In this document: positions 18,771 to 27,858 of the stretch, one piece after another
How positions within the stretch are numbered: the stretch's first letter is position 1
Layout: each line of letters opens with the position of its first letter
NCBI GenBank assembly: GCA_002328495.1
Contig: DCUJ01000002.1
Location: 175,842-239,841 of the forward strand
Direction: 5' to 3'
DNA from: Sulfurospirillum sp. UBA2217
GTDB taxonomy: Bacteria > Campylobacterota > Campylobacteria > Campylobacterales > Sulfurospirillaceae
Length of the DNA: 64,000 bases
Made by a program: the position numbers and the translations under genes
Notes under the pieces: model-generated
Database searches by the model: none
Seen by the model: the letters and a program-made list of their open reading frames with translations, nothing else
Told to the model about the DNA's origin: nothing

Positions 18771-19997
18771 TTATCGGTCAATTTCGCCAAAAACGATATT
18801 GGCATTACCAATAATCGCTACGACGTCTGCTAGGTATTCGCCCACTAATAACTCTTGCAAAAATCCTGTGTGAAAGAAACTAGGCGTTCGAAGCTTCAAT
18901 CGGTACGGATACGGGTCACCTTGGGAATTGATGTAAAAACCAAGCTCTCCTTTTGGAGACTCCGTCACAACATACACTTCACCAACAGGTGGTCTCATGC
19001 CTTGTGTTACAAGGACAAAATGCTGCATCAACGCATAGTTTTGTGTCATAATCTGCTCTTTAGGTGCGGAGAGATACTGTGGAGCATGCGCCATAATTTC
19101 AGGGCTGGTTTCATAATACATCGGGATGAGTTGCTTTAAAATGCGAATACTCTGACGCATCTCTTCCATATGCAATTTATACCGTCCGTAACTGTCACAC
19201 GTGGTGCTCACGGGCACATCAAATTCTACCTCATCGTACAGTTCATACGGTTCTTCTTTGCGGATATCCCACGCAATGCCACTTCCTCGCAGCATCGGAC
19301 CAGAACAACCCCAACTTTGCGCTTGTTCGGGTGTTATAACCCCCACATCTTCCAAACGCATCTTCCAAATACGGTTTTGGTCCAACAAGCCTTCATAATC
19401 CCCAATATCAATCGGTAGATGGTTAATAAATTTATTTAAACTCTCAATCCACCCTTTAGGTAGATCCAAAGGAACCCCACCGATACGTACTGAAGAGTGC
19501 GTTAAGCGCGCACCACAATAATCTTCAATCAAATCCAGCGTGTACTCTCTTTCTCTAAAGGCATACAAGAAGATGGTCATCGCACCAACGTCTAGCGCAT
19601 GCGTGGCAAGCCAAAAGAGGTGTGACGAGATACGGTTAATTTCCAAGAGCATCATACGAATCACTTTGGCACGACGAGGCACTTCAAGACCGATGAGCTT
19701 TTCAACGGCTAAGGCAAAGCCATAGTTATTGGAACTAGCCGCAATGTAGTCCATTCTATCGGTGGTAGGTAAGAACTCATTGTAGATCATATTTTCAGCC
19801 ATTTTCTCCATACCACGGTGCAAATACCCCACATCCGGTGTGGCTTTGGAAACTTTTTCGCCATCGAGTTCGAGTATCAGACGCAACTGTCCGTGAGAAC
19901 TCGGATGTTGCGGTCCAAAGTTTACAATCATATGGTTATCTTCACGCTCAAATTCAAGGTTCTCAAAAAAGGGCTTAAGTCGGTTTACTTTTTGCAT
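18771..19997 (-). CDS. nuoD: Complex I subunit D, 49-kDa type
   Basis: This 408-residue peripheral subunit helps form the quinone site with NuoB and NuoH. The quinone-site motif FGPQHPSSHGQLRLILELDG is at about residues 27-46, and DVGYLHRGMEKMAE and YNEFLPTTDRMDYIA follow. The C-terminus DVVAIIGNANIVFGEIDR is typical. It evolved from the hydrogenase large subunit and keeps no Ni ligands. It is a separate gene from nuoC, unlike the nuoCD fusion of enteric bacteria. Confidence 0.98.
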   Translation of the reverse strand: MQKVNRLKPFFENLEFEREDNHMIVNFGPQHPSSHGQLRLILELDGEKVSKATPDVGYLHRGMEKMAENMIYNEFLPTTDRMDYIAASSNNYGFALAVEKLIGLEVPRRAKVIRMMLLEINRISSHLFWLATHALDVGAMTIFLYAFREREYTLDLIEDYCGARLTHSSVRIGGVPLDLPKGWIESLNKFINHLPIDIGDYEGLLDQNRIWKMRLEDVGVITPEQAQSWGCSGPMLRGSGIAWDIRKEEPYELYDEVEFDVPVSTTCDSYGRYKLHMEEMRQSIRILKQLIPMYYETSPEIMAHAPQYLSAPKEQIMTQNYALMQHFVLVTQGMRPPVGEVYVVTESPKGELGFYINSQGDPYPYRLKLRTPSFFHTGFLQELLVGEYLADVVAIIGNANIVFGEIDR

Positions 19998-20000
19998 GGG

Positions 20001-20801
20001 TTATGGTCTCTCTTTCAAGATTTTTGCATCTTCTTTTTTGAGTTTTTTGACAATGAACACACCACCCTCTTCTTGGTATTCGGTCACGGTTTTTTCTAAG
20101 CTACGCGGTGCGCCGAAAGGCACTTCATGGTTAATGTGGGCAAAACGGTAGGTGTCATCCACATCGATGCGCGCACCATCACGCTCTTCTGGTCCGATGA
20201 TATCTCGGTACTCTTTACCAAAAATTTTATCGATTTCATACCATTGCGCCGCTTCATCCCCTTGCAGAGGGTAAGTCTTTCGCAAAGGATGGTCATACCA
20301 ATCATCGGGCATTAAGATACGTTTCATGTACGGATGCCCACTGATAATGACCCCAAACATATCGTACATCTCACGCTCTGCCCAATTGGCACTTTTATAG
20401 ACATCAATCACACTTTTAAGGGTCTCTTTTTCTTTAATGAAACATTTAATACGCAAGCGTTTATGTTTACATGTAGAAAGCATTTGATAAAAAATCTCAA
20501 ATTCACCCGATTTTGCCAACCAATCAATAGCACTGTGTTCACTTAAAAAATTATAAGAAAGCTCATCTCTTAGGCACATGAGTACGTCTACATTATCCGC
20601 TGGATTGATATACACCACCATCTGTCCGCGCTGTATGTAGGCTTCTTTGATCTCAAATTTAGCTTTAAGCACATCCAGATCACTAGCAAAGATAGCATCA
20701 CTCTCTACGGGTTCTTTAGGAATTTGGGGGGCAACCCAAAAACGGTCACTGTAATAGGGCTTTTTTTGAACGTTTTCTTTTTCGCTATACGGTCTCATCA
20801 T
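20001..20801 (-). CDS. nuoC: Complex I subunit C, 30-kDa type
   Basis: This 266-residue peripheral subunit carries the signature of the family at SANWAEREMYDMFGVIISGH (about residues 133-152), followed by RILMPDDWYDHPLRKTYPLQ. It has an N-terminal extension of about 40 residues and a Lys/Glu-rich C-terminal tail compared with short homologues. It overlaps nuoB by 4 nt and precedes nuoD by 3 nt. Confidence 0.96.
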   Translation of the reverse strand: MMRPYSEKENVQKKPYYSDRFWVAPQIPKEPVESDAIFASDLDVLKAKFEIKEAYIQRGQMVVYINPADNVDVLMCLRDELSYNFLSEHSAIDWLAKSGEFEIFYQMLSTCKHKRLRIKCFIKEKETLKSVIDVYKSANWAEREMYDMFGVIISGHPYMKRILMPDDWYDHPLRKTYPLQGDEAAQWYEIDKIFGKEYRDIIGPEERDGARIDVDDTYRFAHINHEVPFGAPRSLEKTVTEYQEEGGVFIVKKLKKEDAKILKERP

Positions 20802-21307
20802 ACCAACCTTTTTGGCTGAAGTTTTTTAGAGGCTTTTTCAGTTCGAATCTTTTTTTGGAGTAACATTAACGCGTATTGCAATGTTTCGGGACGTGGGGCG
20901 CATCCGGGCAGATAAATATCGACAGGAACGATGCGATCAGCCCCTTGAACGGTCGCATAGGTGTTGAACATGCCACCCGTGTTGGCACAACTTCCCATGC
21001 TAATCACCCACTTGGGCTCTGCAAGTTGGTCATACAAACGGCGCATAAACGGAGAGTGTTTTTTGGTCAGCGTTCCAGCGATAACAATGACGTCTGCTTG
21101 TCTAGGACTGGCTCTAAAAATTGTTCCAAAACGGTCAAAGTCATACCGACTCGCACCCGTTGCCATCATCTCAATCGCACAACACGCTAGCCCATACGTC
21201 AAAGGCCAAACGGAGTTACTGCGTCCCCATTGGACGAGTTTATCCACCGTTGTTAGGGCGACAGGAAGCCCTGCTTCTTGAAGGTAATTTATCTTATGCT
21301 GTGCCAT
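20798..21307 (-). CDS. nuoB: Complex I subunit B, carrier of cluster N2
   Basis: From the ATG at 21307 the protein has 169 residues and begins MAQHKINYLQEAG; a longer reading frame from 21328 is possible but lies deeper inside nuoA. The N2 ligands are visible: the tandem cysteines in LTYGLACCAIEMMA, the Cys of SMGSCANTGG, and that of LPGCAPRPE. N2 is the last cluster before quinone. The start lies inside the end of nuoA (19-nt overlap), which suggests translational coupling. Confidence 0.96.
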   Translation of the reverse strand: MAQHKINYLQEAGLPVALTTVDKLVQWGRSNSVWPLTYGLACCAIEMMATGASRYDFDRFGTIFRASPRQADVIVIAGTLTKKHSPFMRRLYDQLAEPKWVISMGSCANTGGMFNTYATVQGADRIVPVDIYLPGCAPRPETLQYALMLLQKKIRTEKASKKLQPKRLV

Positions 21308-21690
21308 TCTAATGCTCCTTTTTTCCATGCGTACGCAAAACCAATGGCAAGGATGAGAACAAACAAAATCATCTCAACAAAGCCAAACATACCTAAAACT
21401 TTAAAATTAACCGCCCACGGAAACATAAAAATAATCTCCACGTCAAACAAAATGAAAAGCACCGCAAACAAATAAAAATGTGCCGACATCCTGTTGGGTT
21501 GCTTCGTCACCTCGGGACCACATTCGTAAATGGTCAATTTCAACTTTTCCGTGTCCAACCGTGCCATCTTTCGGCTGACAATTCGGGCTAAAACAGTAAT
21601 GCCAAAAAAGACTATGGCACCAAAAAAGAGCAAATAAAATGCTCCCAAGTACGGATGGGCAAAATCCATATGTGATAAAGGGGTCATCAA
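21289..21690 (-). CDS. nuoA: Complex I subunit A
   Basis: This 133-residue, three-helix membrane subunit is the first gene of the nuo operon. It has the conserved loop KLTIYECGPE followed by the second helix with FDVEIIFMFPWA. The conserved Cys of the TM1-TM2 loop (YECG) is present and lies near the quinone tunnel. AAAGGA lies 6-7 nt before the ATG at 21690; a second ATG follows at once. The promoter must lie in the ~100-nt gap upstream, but I see no strong match. Confidence 0.97.
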   Translation of the reverse strand: MMTPLSHMDFAHPYLGAFYLLFFGAIVFFGITVLARIVSRKMARLDTEKLKLTIYECGPEVTKQPNRMSAHFYLFAVLFILFDVEIIFMFPWAVNFKVLGMFGFVEMILFVLILAIGFAYAWKKGALEWHSIR

Positions 21691-21718
21691 AAATCCTTTA
21701 TATTTTTTTCTTCTAATT

Positions 21719-21757
21719 AAACGATATCAAACTTTTACCTAAAGTTTCATATCGTTT
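21719..21757 (-). terminator. Long hairpin between the AAA+ ATPase gene and nuoA
   Basis: AAACGATATCAAACTTT (21719-21735) pairs with AAAGTTTCATATCGTTT (21741-21757) around loop TACCT, 17 bp with one mismatch. It is well placed to stop minus-strand transcription of the ATPase gene before the nuo operon. A T-rich run follows only at a distance, so a dyad operator for nuo is an alternative. Confidence 0.62.
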
Positions 21758-21792
21758 AATACTTTACATGTAAGGGCATTATAAAAACATCA

Positions 21793-23526
21793 TTAATTCA
21801 TAAAACCAACGGCTTTAGGATCGCCAAATGCTCCTTTAGCTTCTCTATCAATCGCCCCTTTAAAATCTTCAAAGGTAAAAATAGGCTTGGCTTTGGTAGC
21901 CACGCGCAGGGCTGTATTTTTAACAACCAAACGAATTTGACCTCCGGTGAGAGGATAATGCGCTAAAGCCGCAACATCAAACGCATTTTCATACACGGCA
22001 CCTTGGGGCAAAAGTTTTTTCCACAATTCCAAACGTTGCTCAAGACTCGGTTTTTCAAAGGCTATTTTATAATCAAAACGTCTCGAAAACGCAGGGTCAA
22101 TGGTCTCTAAAAGGTTGGTCGTTGCAATCAAAAGTCCATCAAAACGCTCAATTTGCTCTAAAAAAATATTTTGCATCTGGTTGTGCATTTTATCGGCACT
22201 CGACCCACTCTCGGTTGAACGCCCGCTTAAAAATTGGTCCGCTTCGTTGAGCAGTAACAAAGGCTCACTTTTGGTTTTTTTGCACAACTCTTTGTACGTA
22301 TCAAAAATACTTCGTACGTTTTTTTCACTCTCGCCTACATATTTGGAGAGGATTTTAGAACAATCAAAGCTCAGCACACGTTTTTTCATCGACTTGGCAA
22401 GCGATAAAGCGGTCATCGTTTTTCCCGTTCCAGGAGGTCCGTAGAGAATAATTTTGGCATCAATGCCACTTCTTCGCTCTTTAATGCCCCATTCACGCAA
22501 TAACTTGACCACGTTTTTATCGATGTGTTTGAGTAGATTATCCAATACTTCTTTTGTTTTAGGGTGTAAGACCACATCATCCAAATTGGTTTTAGGGTCA
22601 ATCAGTTCAAACACCTCTTGCTCCGCAATCAACATATCGAGTTTAATTTTTTTACTCTTTTTCTCTTTGTTAGGATGCATAATTTTTTGTAAAATCTCTT
22701 CGGAGATAAAAAAACTTCGTGTCACCCCGCCAAAAGTACTGAGCATCTCGTCATAATCAATAATTAAATTTTCAATGAGTTTGGAGCCTTCTTCCAAGAG
22801 TGAACGGTTTTTAATTTTTTCATAATCATCCACACTGATAAGGCTAATAAGCGTGTTCATATCGCGTAAACTTTCAAATTCACCCGCATACTCTTCTTTC
22901 AAAAGGGCTAAAAAAATCAACTGCTCTTTAGGGCTTAACTCATTTTCTTTAAAAATACTCTCAACCACAATTTCATCGTGTGTCACTTTGATGCGCTCGA
23001 CAATACGACTTTCTAAAAGTTCTAATTTACTTTTAATGCGCCCAATGCTGGGTGCATTTTCAGTAGCATTGTGCTTTGCAAGTCCTAGTTTTTGATAGAG
23101 TTCAATGCGAAAAAATTGGTCTTTTAAGTATTCAAGATGATCCGCATACGGTGTTACATCGGGCAAAACCACTTCAAGCGTTCCCTCTTCTAACAGTTTT
23201 AGAAAAGCGGAACTGAGTGTTACGGTGCTGTTTAAAAGCTCAAGATTGGAGATATCCACCGACTTGGAACTTAAAAAACTGTTTTGCACGACCCAGCCTT
23301 GCTCAATCAACTCTTTGACCAAAGGCAAATGTTTCAAATGTTCATAGTTGGTTTCGCCAAAAAGTTTGATCAAAATTTCAGAGACGGCAATATCCACTGT
23401 ACCAATGACATATTCTTTGGTCATCATTTGTAAGACCAATGCCTCTTGTTCTGAGCACTTCAAATGCTCATAAATCGGACAAGTTTGAATGGCTTGGCTT
23501 TCTAGAAAATCAATCAAATAACGCAA
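21793..23526 (-). CDS. AAA+ ATPase (SpoVK/COG0464-like) with a large N-terminal domain of unknown function
   Basis: The first ~300 residues are helical and not recognised. A single AAA+ module follows, with Walker A GPPGTGKT at about residue 361, sensor region ATTNLLETIDPAFSRRFDYK with its arginines, and a C-terminal lid. The Walker B segment reads LLLLNEADQFL: the first acidic residue is Asn, while the catalytic Glu is kept. I chose the TTG start at 23526 because AAAGGG lies 7 nt before it; an upstream TTG at 23547 has no such site. It may be a remodelling ATPase, but the substrate is unknown. It is monocistronic, with hairpin 21719-21757 downstream. Confidence 0.82.
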   Translation of the reverse strand: MRYLIDFLESQAIQTCPIYEHLKCSEQEALVLQMMTKEYVIGTVDIAVSEILIKLFGETNYEHLKHLPLVKELIEQGWVVQNSFLSSKSVDISNLELLNSTVTLSSAFLKLLEEGTLEVVLPDVTPYADHLEYLKDQFFRIELYQKLGLAKHNATENAPSIGRIKSKLELLESRIVERIKVTHDEIVVESIFKENELSPKEQLIFLALLKEEYAGEFESLRDMNTLISLISVDDYEKIKNRSLLEEGSKLIENLIIDYDEMLSTFGGVTRSFFISEEILQKIMHPNKEKKSKKIKLDMLIAEQEVFELIDPKTNLDDVVLHPKTKEVLDNLLKHIDKNVVKLLREWGIKERRSGIDAKIILYGPPGTGKTMTALSLAKSMKKRVLSFDCSKILSKYVGESEKNVRSIFDTYKELCKKTKSEPLLLLNEADQFLSGRSTESGSSADKMHNQMQNIFLEQIERFDGLLIATTNLLETIDPAFSRRFDYKIAFEKPSLEQRLELWKKLLPQGAVYENAFDVAALAHYPLTGGQIRLVVKNTALRVATKAKPIFTFEDFKGAIDREAKGAFGDPKAVGFMN

Positions 23527-23606
23527 TACTAAACCCTTTGTGCCCAAAAATCGGACAAATTATAATGGAAAGATATAACAATTAGATGACGATACCAAAA
23601 GTGATA

Positions 23607-25172
23607 TCATCCCTTTTTGAACAAGCCTTCTTTTACCTTTTCTTTTAACACACGTTTGAGTACTTTACCCGTAGCATTTTTAGGAAGCTCCTCCACCACA
23701 TAGATGTGTTTGGGCAACTTAAAGTTTGCTAAATGATTTTTTAAATATTTACGAATCTCCATCTCTTGAAGTGTGACACCTTCTTTAGGTTGAATAAATG
23801 CCAACACATCTTCATCGCGCGTTGCTTCATCCAAAAGTCCTACCACCGCGGCAGCATCAACCCCTTCATATTTATAAAGCACTTCTTCGATTTCACGCGG
23901 ATAAATATTAATCCCCTTAGAAATAATCAAATCTTTTTTGCGATCTACGATGTAAATAAAACCATCTTCATCTTTCTTACCCAAATCGCCACTGAGTAAC
24001 CACCCATTGACAATGGTCTCATCGGTCGCATCGGAATGATTGAGATAGCCGTGCATGACACAATCACCTTTAATCATAATCTCACCAATTTCACCCGTTC
24101 GCACTTCCATCATTTCATCATTCACGATTTTAACTTCATACCCTGGCAAAGGAAGCCCAACAGAGAGCGGTTTTTGCCAATCCAAACGATTGACCGAAAC
24201 GGCTGGAGAGCACTCACTCAAACCATACCCTTCCAGTAATTTGGCATTTTTAAACTTACTGTTAAATTCATTCAGCGCTTGTTCACTTAAGGGAGCACTG
24301 CCAGAGATAAAAATACGCACTTTATTAAACCACATAAAATACCATGGAATTTTTGCTTTTAAAAGCGCATTGTAAAGGGTTGGAACCCCTAAGAAAATCG
24401 TTACTTGTTTTAAAAGTGTTTGCTTAAGGACATTGGCAAATGGAAATACGGAGCGCACGATAACAATGGACGAACAGGTGAACATTGGTAAAAGCACCAT
24501 AATCGAGAGGGTAAAACTGTGAAACATCGGTAAAAAAACGATGAATCTGTCTTTACATGTAATCTCAAACGACTCCGCTCCACCAATCGCATTGGAGAAA
24601 AAGTTACGATAAGAGAGCATCGCACCTTTAGGCTTTCCTGTCGTTCCAGAGGTGTAAACAATACACGCCAAATCATCTAACGTTGGACGTTTTGCCAAAC
24701 GCTCGTAGGTTTCTTGAGAAATATCAATCTCTGTGAAGCTGTAATTTCGCTCATCCAGATGCTCATATTTATCGGTCCATACGATTTTTTCGATTTTAGT
24801 TGTTTCCAGTAAATCTTTAGTTTCGCTCGCATACGCAGCCGAAGAGACCAACATCTTTGCACCACAGTCATTGAGAATATACTCAAACTCCTCTTTTTTC
24901 AAAAAGGTATTCAAAGGAACAGCCACCGCACCAATCTTGGTAATGGCAAACAACGAAACCACAAACTCTTCAGAGTTGCCAACGATAATGGCAACCCTGT
25001 CTCCGTTTTTGATATTGCTAAATTCTAAAAAACGCGCAAAGGTATCGATGTTCTGTTTGAGGCGTAAATACGTTACCTTCTTATCGTCAATAAAAATAGC
25101 GGTCTTTTTAGGGTCATTTTTAGCATTCGCCTCAATGACCTCATAAAAATTCTGATACGGATAATTTTGCAT
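23607..25172 (-). CDS. AMP-forming acyl-CoA ligase (FadD-like)
   Basis: This 521-residue adenylate-forming enzyme would activate a carboxylic acid with ATP and CoA. The AMP-binding P-loop YTSGTTGKPKGAML is at about residues 171-184, GYGLSECSPAVS at about 317-328, and SGDLGKKDEDGFIYIVDRKK with DLIISKG at about 393-419. The C-terminal catalytic Lys lies in PKNATGKVLKRVLKEK. Motifs and length fit medium- or long-chain fatty-acyl-CoA ligases. It starts 3 nt after a FadL-like outer membrane channel, supporting a hydrophobic acid as substrate. The exact substrate cannot be read from sequence. Confidence 0.92.
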   Translation of the reverse strand: MQNYPYQNFYEVIEANAKNDPKKTAIFIDDKKVTYLRLKQNIDTFARFLEFSNIKNGDRVAIIVGNSEEFVVSLFAITKIGAVAVPLNTFLKKEEFEYILNDCGAKMLVSSAAYASETKDLLETTKIEKIVWTDKYEHLDERNYSFTEIDISQETYERLAKRPTLDDLACIVYTSGTTGKPKGAMLSYRNFFSNAIGGAESFEITCKDRFIVFLPMFHSFTLSIMVLLPMFTCSSIVIVRSVFPFANVLKQTLLKQVTIFLGVPTLYNALLKAKIPWYFMWFNKVRIFISGSAPLSEQALNEFNSKFKNAKLLEGYGLSECSPAVSVNRLDWQKPLSVGLPLPGYEVKIVNDEMMEVRTGEIGEIMIKGDCVMHGYLNHSDATDETIVNGWLLSGDLGKKDEDGFIYIVDRKKDLIISKGINIYPREIEEVLYKYEGVDAAAVVGLLDEATRDEDVLAFIQPKEGVTLQEMEIRKYLKNHLANFKLPKHIYVVEELPKNATGKVLKRVLKEKVKEGLFKKG

Positions 25173-25175
25173 GGC

Positions 25176-26411
25176 TTAGAACTTGTACTTAAAGGATGCT
25201 GTTACAAGATGGGCTGCCGAGTCGGTAAAAGTACCATGAATACCTGTTGTTGGATCAGCTTCATTAGATCTCGTATCAATTGTTCGAGTCTCTTTATCAT
25301 CATATAAGTATGCTAAACCAAAAGACATTTGCTTGTTTAGTTTATATTCAAAACCTACAGAATAAAGTTTGGCGTCCGAATCTGGAAGTTCAAAAGAAAC
25401 TCTATTGTCTGGAATTGGATTTTCATCAATGGCAAAGCCTGCCATAAGCTTTAACGCATCATTGTATTGATGAGAAATCCCTATTCGATAAGCATTGACA
25501 TCTTTCCATTCTTTCGGCGAGACTGCCCCAAAAGCGAGATTAGGTGCTGCGGAGCTAAAATCAAAATCTAATTTATCATACGCAGACCAATAAGTTCGCT
25601 CAAATACAAACTCTACAGTAGTTTTTTCTATGGTATAAGCAGCAGCAAGAGCTAAAGATGCAGGAAGAGGTATTTGTGTTTTTGCATCACTAGAGAATGC
25701 CCCTCCTAATCCAGTTATTGAGCCTTCAGCACTACCTTTAACAGTTAAGTCAACATTTGAACGGTACGTTGCAGATAAAGTTAAATCATTAATAGGTCTA
25801 TAACTCATTGCTAAGTTGTAACCAAAATCAATAGAGTCTGCTTTCATTTCATTTACATAGCCACCCAAAGCGGAGCCTTGCATTTTAATGACACCATCCG
25901 AATAAACACCTCTTAAACCAAATCCTAATCCAAATTGATCATTAACTTTATAACTTAATGTGGGATTTACTTCAATTACTTTTAGAGAAAATTCTTTTGC
26001 TTTTGCCATTTGATAAGTTTCATCCCAACGCTTTGAAAGACCTGCTGGAGCAACTATAGACAAACCATAACGCCAATTACCCATCATTGGAGAAACATAA
26101 TGCATTGTTGGCATGATGAAATGTTCTTCTTTTGAATCACCATTAAGCCCTACTCCTGCAGGTAAAACATCTGTATACTTTACTTTTGGCAAATTAATAT
26201 ACGTAATAGCTGTTTCAATTTCAGCACCACCACCCATCAAAGCCATATTTGCTGGGTTATAATAACTCGCATCGGCACCATTGGCACCTGCTACATATGC
26301 GGCACTCAGTGCGGTTGAGTTTAAAGATTGCTCCGGGATACGGTAGCCTGATGCTAAAAGCGTTGCTGCGCTTAGGCTGAGGAGTGTTGCCACTTTAACG
26401 ATTGGTTTCAT
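25176..26411 (-). CDS. OmpP1/FadL/TodX-family outer membrane channel
   Basis: This 411-residue outer membrane beta-barrel has a signal peptide ending near SAATLLASG. The mature N-terminus (GYRIPEQSLNSTALSAAYVA, then YYNPANMALM) is the FadL hatch signature. Many alternating beta strands follow and the terminal Phe (ASFKYKF) is typical of barrel proteins. FadL proteins let hydrophobic compounds such as fatty acids or aromatics cross the outer membrane. It is directly followed by the acyl-CoA ligase and sits 5 nt after nfo. AAAGGATAAAATGT precedes the ATG. Confidence 0.93.
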   Translation of the reverse strand: MKPIVKVATLLSLSAATLLASGYRIPEQSLNSTALSAAYVAGANGADASYYNPANMALMGGGAEIETAITYINLPKVKYTDVLPAGVGLNGDSKEEHFIMPTMHYVSPMMGNWRYGLSIVAPAGLSKRWDETYQMAKAKEFSLKVIEVNPTLSYKVNDQFGLGFGLRGVYSDGVIKMQGSALGGYVNEMKADSIDFGYNLAMSYRPINDLTLSATYRSNVDLTVKGSAEGSITGLGGAFSSDAKTQIPLPASLALAAAYTIEKTTVEFVFERTYWSAYDKLDFDFSSAAPNLAFGAVSPKEWKDVNAYRIGISHQYNDALKLMAGFAIDENPIPDNRVSFELPDSDAKLYSVGFEYKLNKQMSFGLAYLYDDKETRTIDTRSNEADPTTGIHGTFTDSAAHLVTASFKYKF

Positions 26412-26416
26412 ACATT

Positions 26417-27277
26417 TTATCCTTTTTGGGTTTTTTCTGTTTCAAGATGGTATAACAACGCAATTTCTTGCGCCCATAGACTTTCGTCGATGGTTTCGAG
26501 TATCAAAGGGATATCATCCATGCGCCTATCGTTCATGATAAATCTAAACGGTTCGACGCCCAACTTTCCTTTACCGATTGAATCGTGTCTATCGACACGT
26601 TTGCCCAAATCGGGTTTAGAATCGTTTAAATGCATTCCTTTAAGGTACTTAAATCCTACGATTGTATCAAATTTTTCAAACGTTTCGTTATAAGTCTGCT
26701 CATCTCTAAAGTCGTATCCAGAGGTAAAAAGGTGACAGGTATCGATGCAAACACCGACACGTTCGCTATCACAGCTTCTTTGCATCAGGTACGCTAAGTG
26801 TTCCATTTTGTAACCTAAGTTACTTCCTTGCCCTGCGGTGTTCTCTACAACGAGCGTGACATTTTGAGTTTGGCGCAAGACTTCATTCATTGAATGAGCA
26901 ATAGCTTCCAAACAGGCTTCTTCACTGAGAAGCTTAAGATGGCTCCCTGGGTGAAAATTGAGCTTATCTAACCCTAAGCGCTCGCAACGTCTGACCTCAT
27001 CCATAAACGCTTCTACAGACTTAGCCCGTTGCTCTAAATCTGGATGCCCTAAATTGATAAGATAACTGTCGTGTGGTAAAACATGTCTAGGCTGAATTTG
27101 TGCGTTTTCTAACGCCTCTTTAAAACGATGTACATCTTCATCGCTAAGCGGTTTCCCGTCCCATTGGCGTTGGTTCTTTGTAAACAGCGCAAATGCTTTA
27201 GCCCCTATTTTAGTGGCATTTAATGGGGCATTAAAAACCCCTCCACTGGCACTGACGTGCGCTCCTACGTATTTCAT
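26417..27277 (-). CDS. nfo: Endonuclease IV (AP endonuclease)
   Basis: This 286-residue TIM-barrel DNA repair enzyme cuts 5' of abasic sites. Metal-ligand motifs of the trinuclear zinc site are visible: YVGAHVSASGG at the N-terminus, LNFHPGSHL, VVENTAGQGSNLG, VGVCIDTCHLFTSGYD, GMHLNDSKPDLG with KRVDRHDSIGKG following, and LILETID near the end. Size is normal. It lies in a close minus-strand row between a lipoprotein gene and the fadL-like gene; co-transcription with them looks incidental to its repair function. Confidence 0.98.
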   Translation of the reverse strand: MKYVGAHVSASGGVFNAPLNATKIGAKAFALFTKNQRQWDGKPLSDEDVHRFKEALENAQIQPRHVLPHDSYLINLGHPDLEQRAKSVEAFMDEVRRCERLGLDKLNFHPGSHLKLLSEEACLEAIAHSMNEVLRQTQNVTLVVENTAGQGSNLGYKMEHLAYLMQRSCDSERVGVCIDTCHLFTSGYDFRDEQTYNETFEKFDTIVGFKYLKGMHLNDSKPDLGKRVDRHDSIGKGKLGVEPFRFIMNDRRMDDIPLILETIDESLWAQEIALLYHLETEKTQKG

Positions 27278-27286
27278 CGTTCTCCT

Positions 27287-27787
27287 TTAGGGTAGTGGTC
27301 TTAGGCGAATCAAAATACCATGCTTTGCCTCTTTGAAATAGCGCATATCCCCTTCTACCGTATAGGTGATGCGTGCATTTTTTAGGAGAATATTTTGGCT
27401 AAAGCCTGTGTCAGTTTTAGTGTAACCGCGCCCTTCATATAAAGGCTTTTTGTGCACAATATCGTGAAGCAAGGTTGCATAATGCTCTGTTCCAAAAAAA
27501 CGCTTATTAAAATCTAAGGCATCCAAACACACTCCATCTAAACAGATACGCTCTTGCATCTCTAAATTTAAGATTGCCGTCCCTGCACTAAAGATTTGTA
27601 ATTGTGTGTAGTTATTTGCTTGGTTCAAAAATCCCGCATCAGAAAATGCCATTTCAGGGGTTTTTAGGGTGATAAGATACGGCGAAGAGAGCATAATATC
27701 GTGTTTGACACTACACCCTCCAAATGCCATGAGAGCAACTATACACATTATATGTAAGCCTTTTTTGATCTTTGTGGTACGATACAT
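27287..27787 (-). CDS. Putative lipoprotein of unknown function
   Basis: This 166-residue protein has an N-terminal signal of lipoprotein type with the modified Cys at about residue 25 (IVALMAFGGCSVKHD); Phe at -3 is unusual, so lipidation is likely but not certain. The mature part contains a second Cys pair (ERICLDGVCLDALD) that could form a disulfide. I do not recognise a family. GAGGATGCA precedes the ATG. It is the first gene of the row leading to nfo, fadL-like and the acyl-CoA ligase. Confidence 0.72.
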   Translation of the reverse strand: MYRTTKIKKGLHIMCIVALMAFGGCSVKHDIMLSSPYLITLKTPEMAFSDAGFLNQANNYTQLQIFSAGTAILNLEMQERICLDGVCLDALDFNKRFFGTEHYATLLHDIVHKKPLYEGRGYTKTDTGFSQNILLKNARITYTVEGDMRYFKEAKHGILIRLRPLP

Positions 27788-27846
27788 TGCATCCTCTAAG
27801 GTAAAAATGAGTTCAATGGTACCCTAAACTTTATTAAACTTCATGC

Positions 27847-27852
27847 TATAAT
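27847..27852 (+). promoter_or_regulatory. -10 box directly before the metal transporter genes
   Basis: A perfect TATAAT ends 6 nt before the ATG at 27859. This spacing would place the transcript start at or next to the initiation codon, and there is no ribosome-binding site. No clear -35 box is seen. Confidence 0.6.
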
Positions 27853-27858
27853 TGAGTC

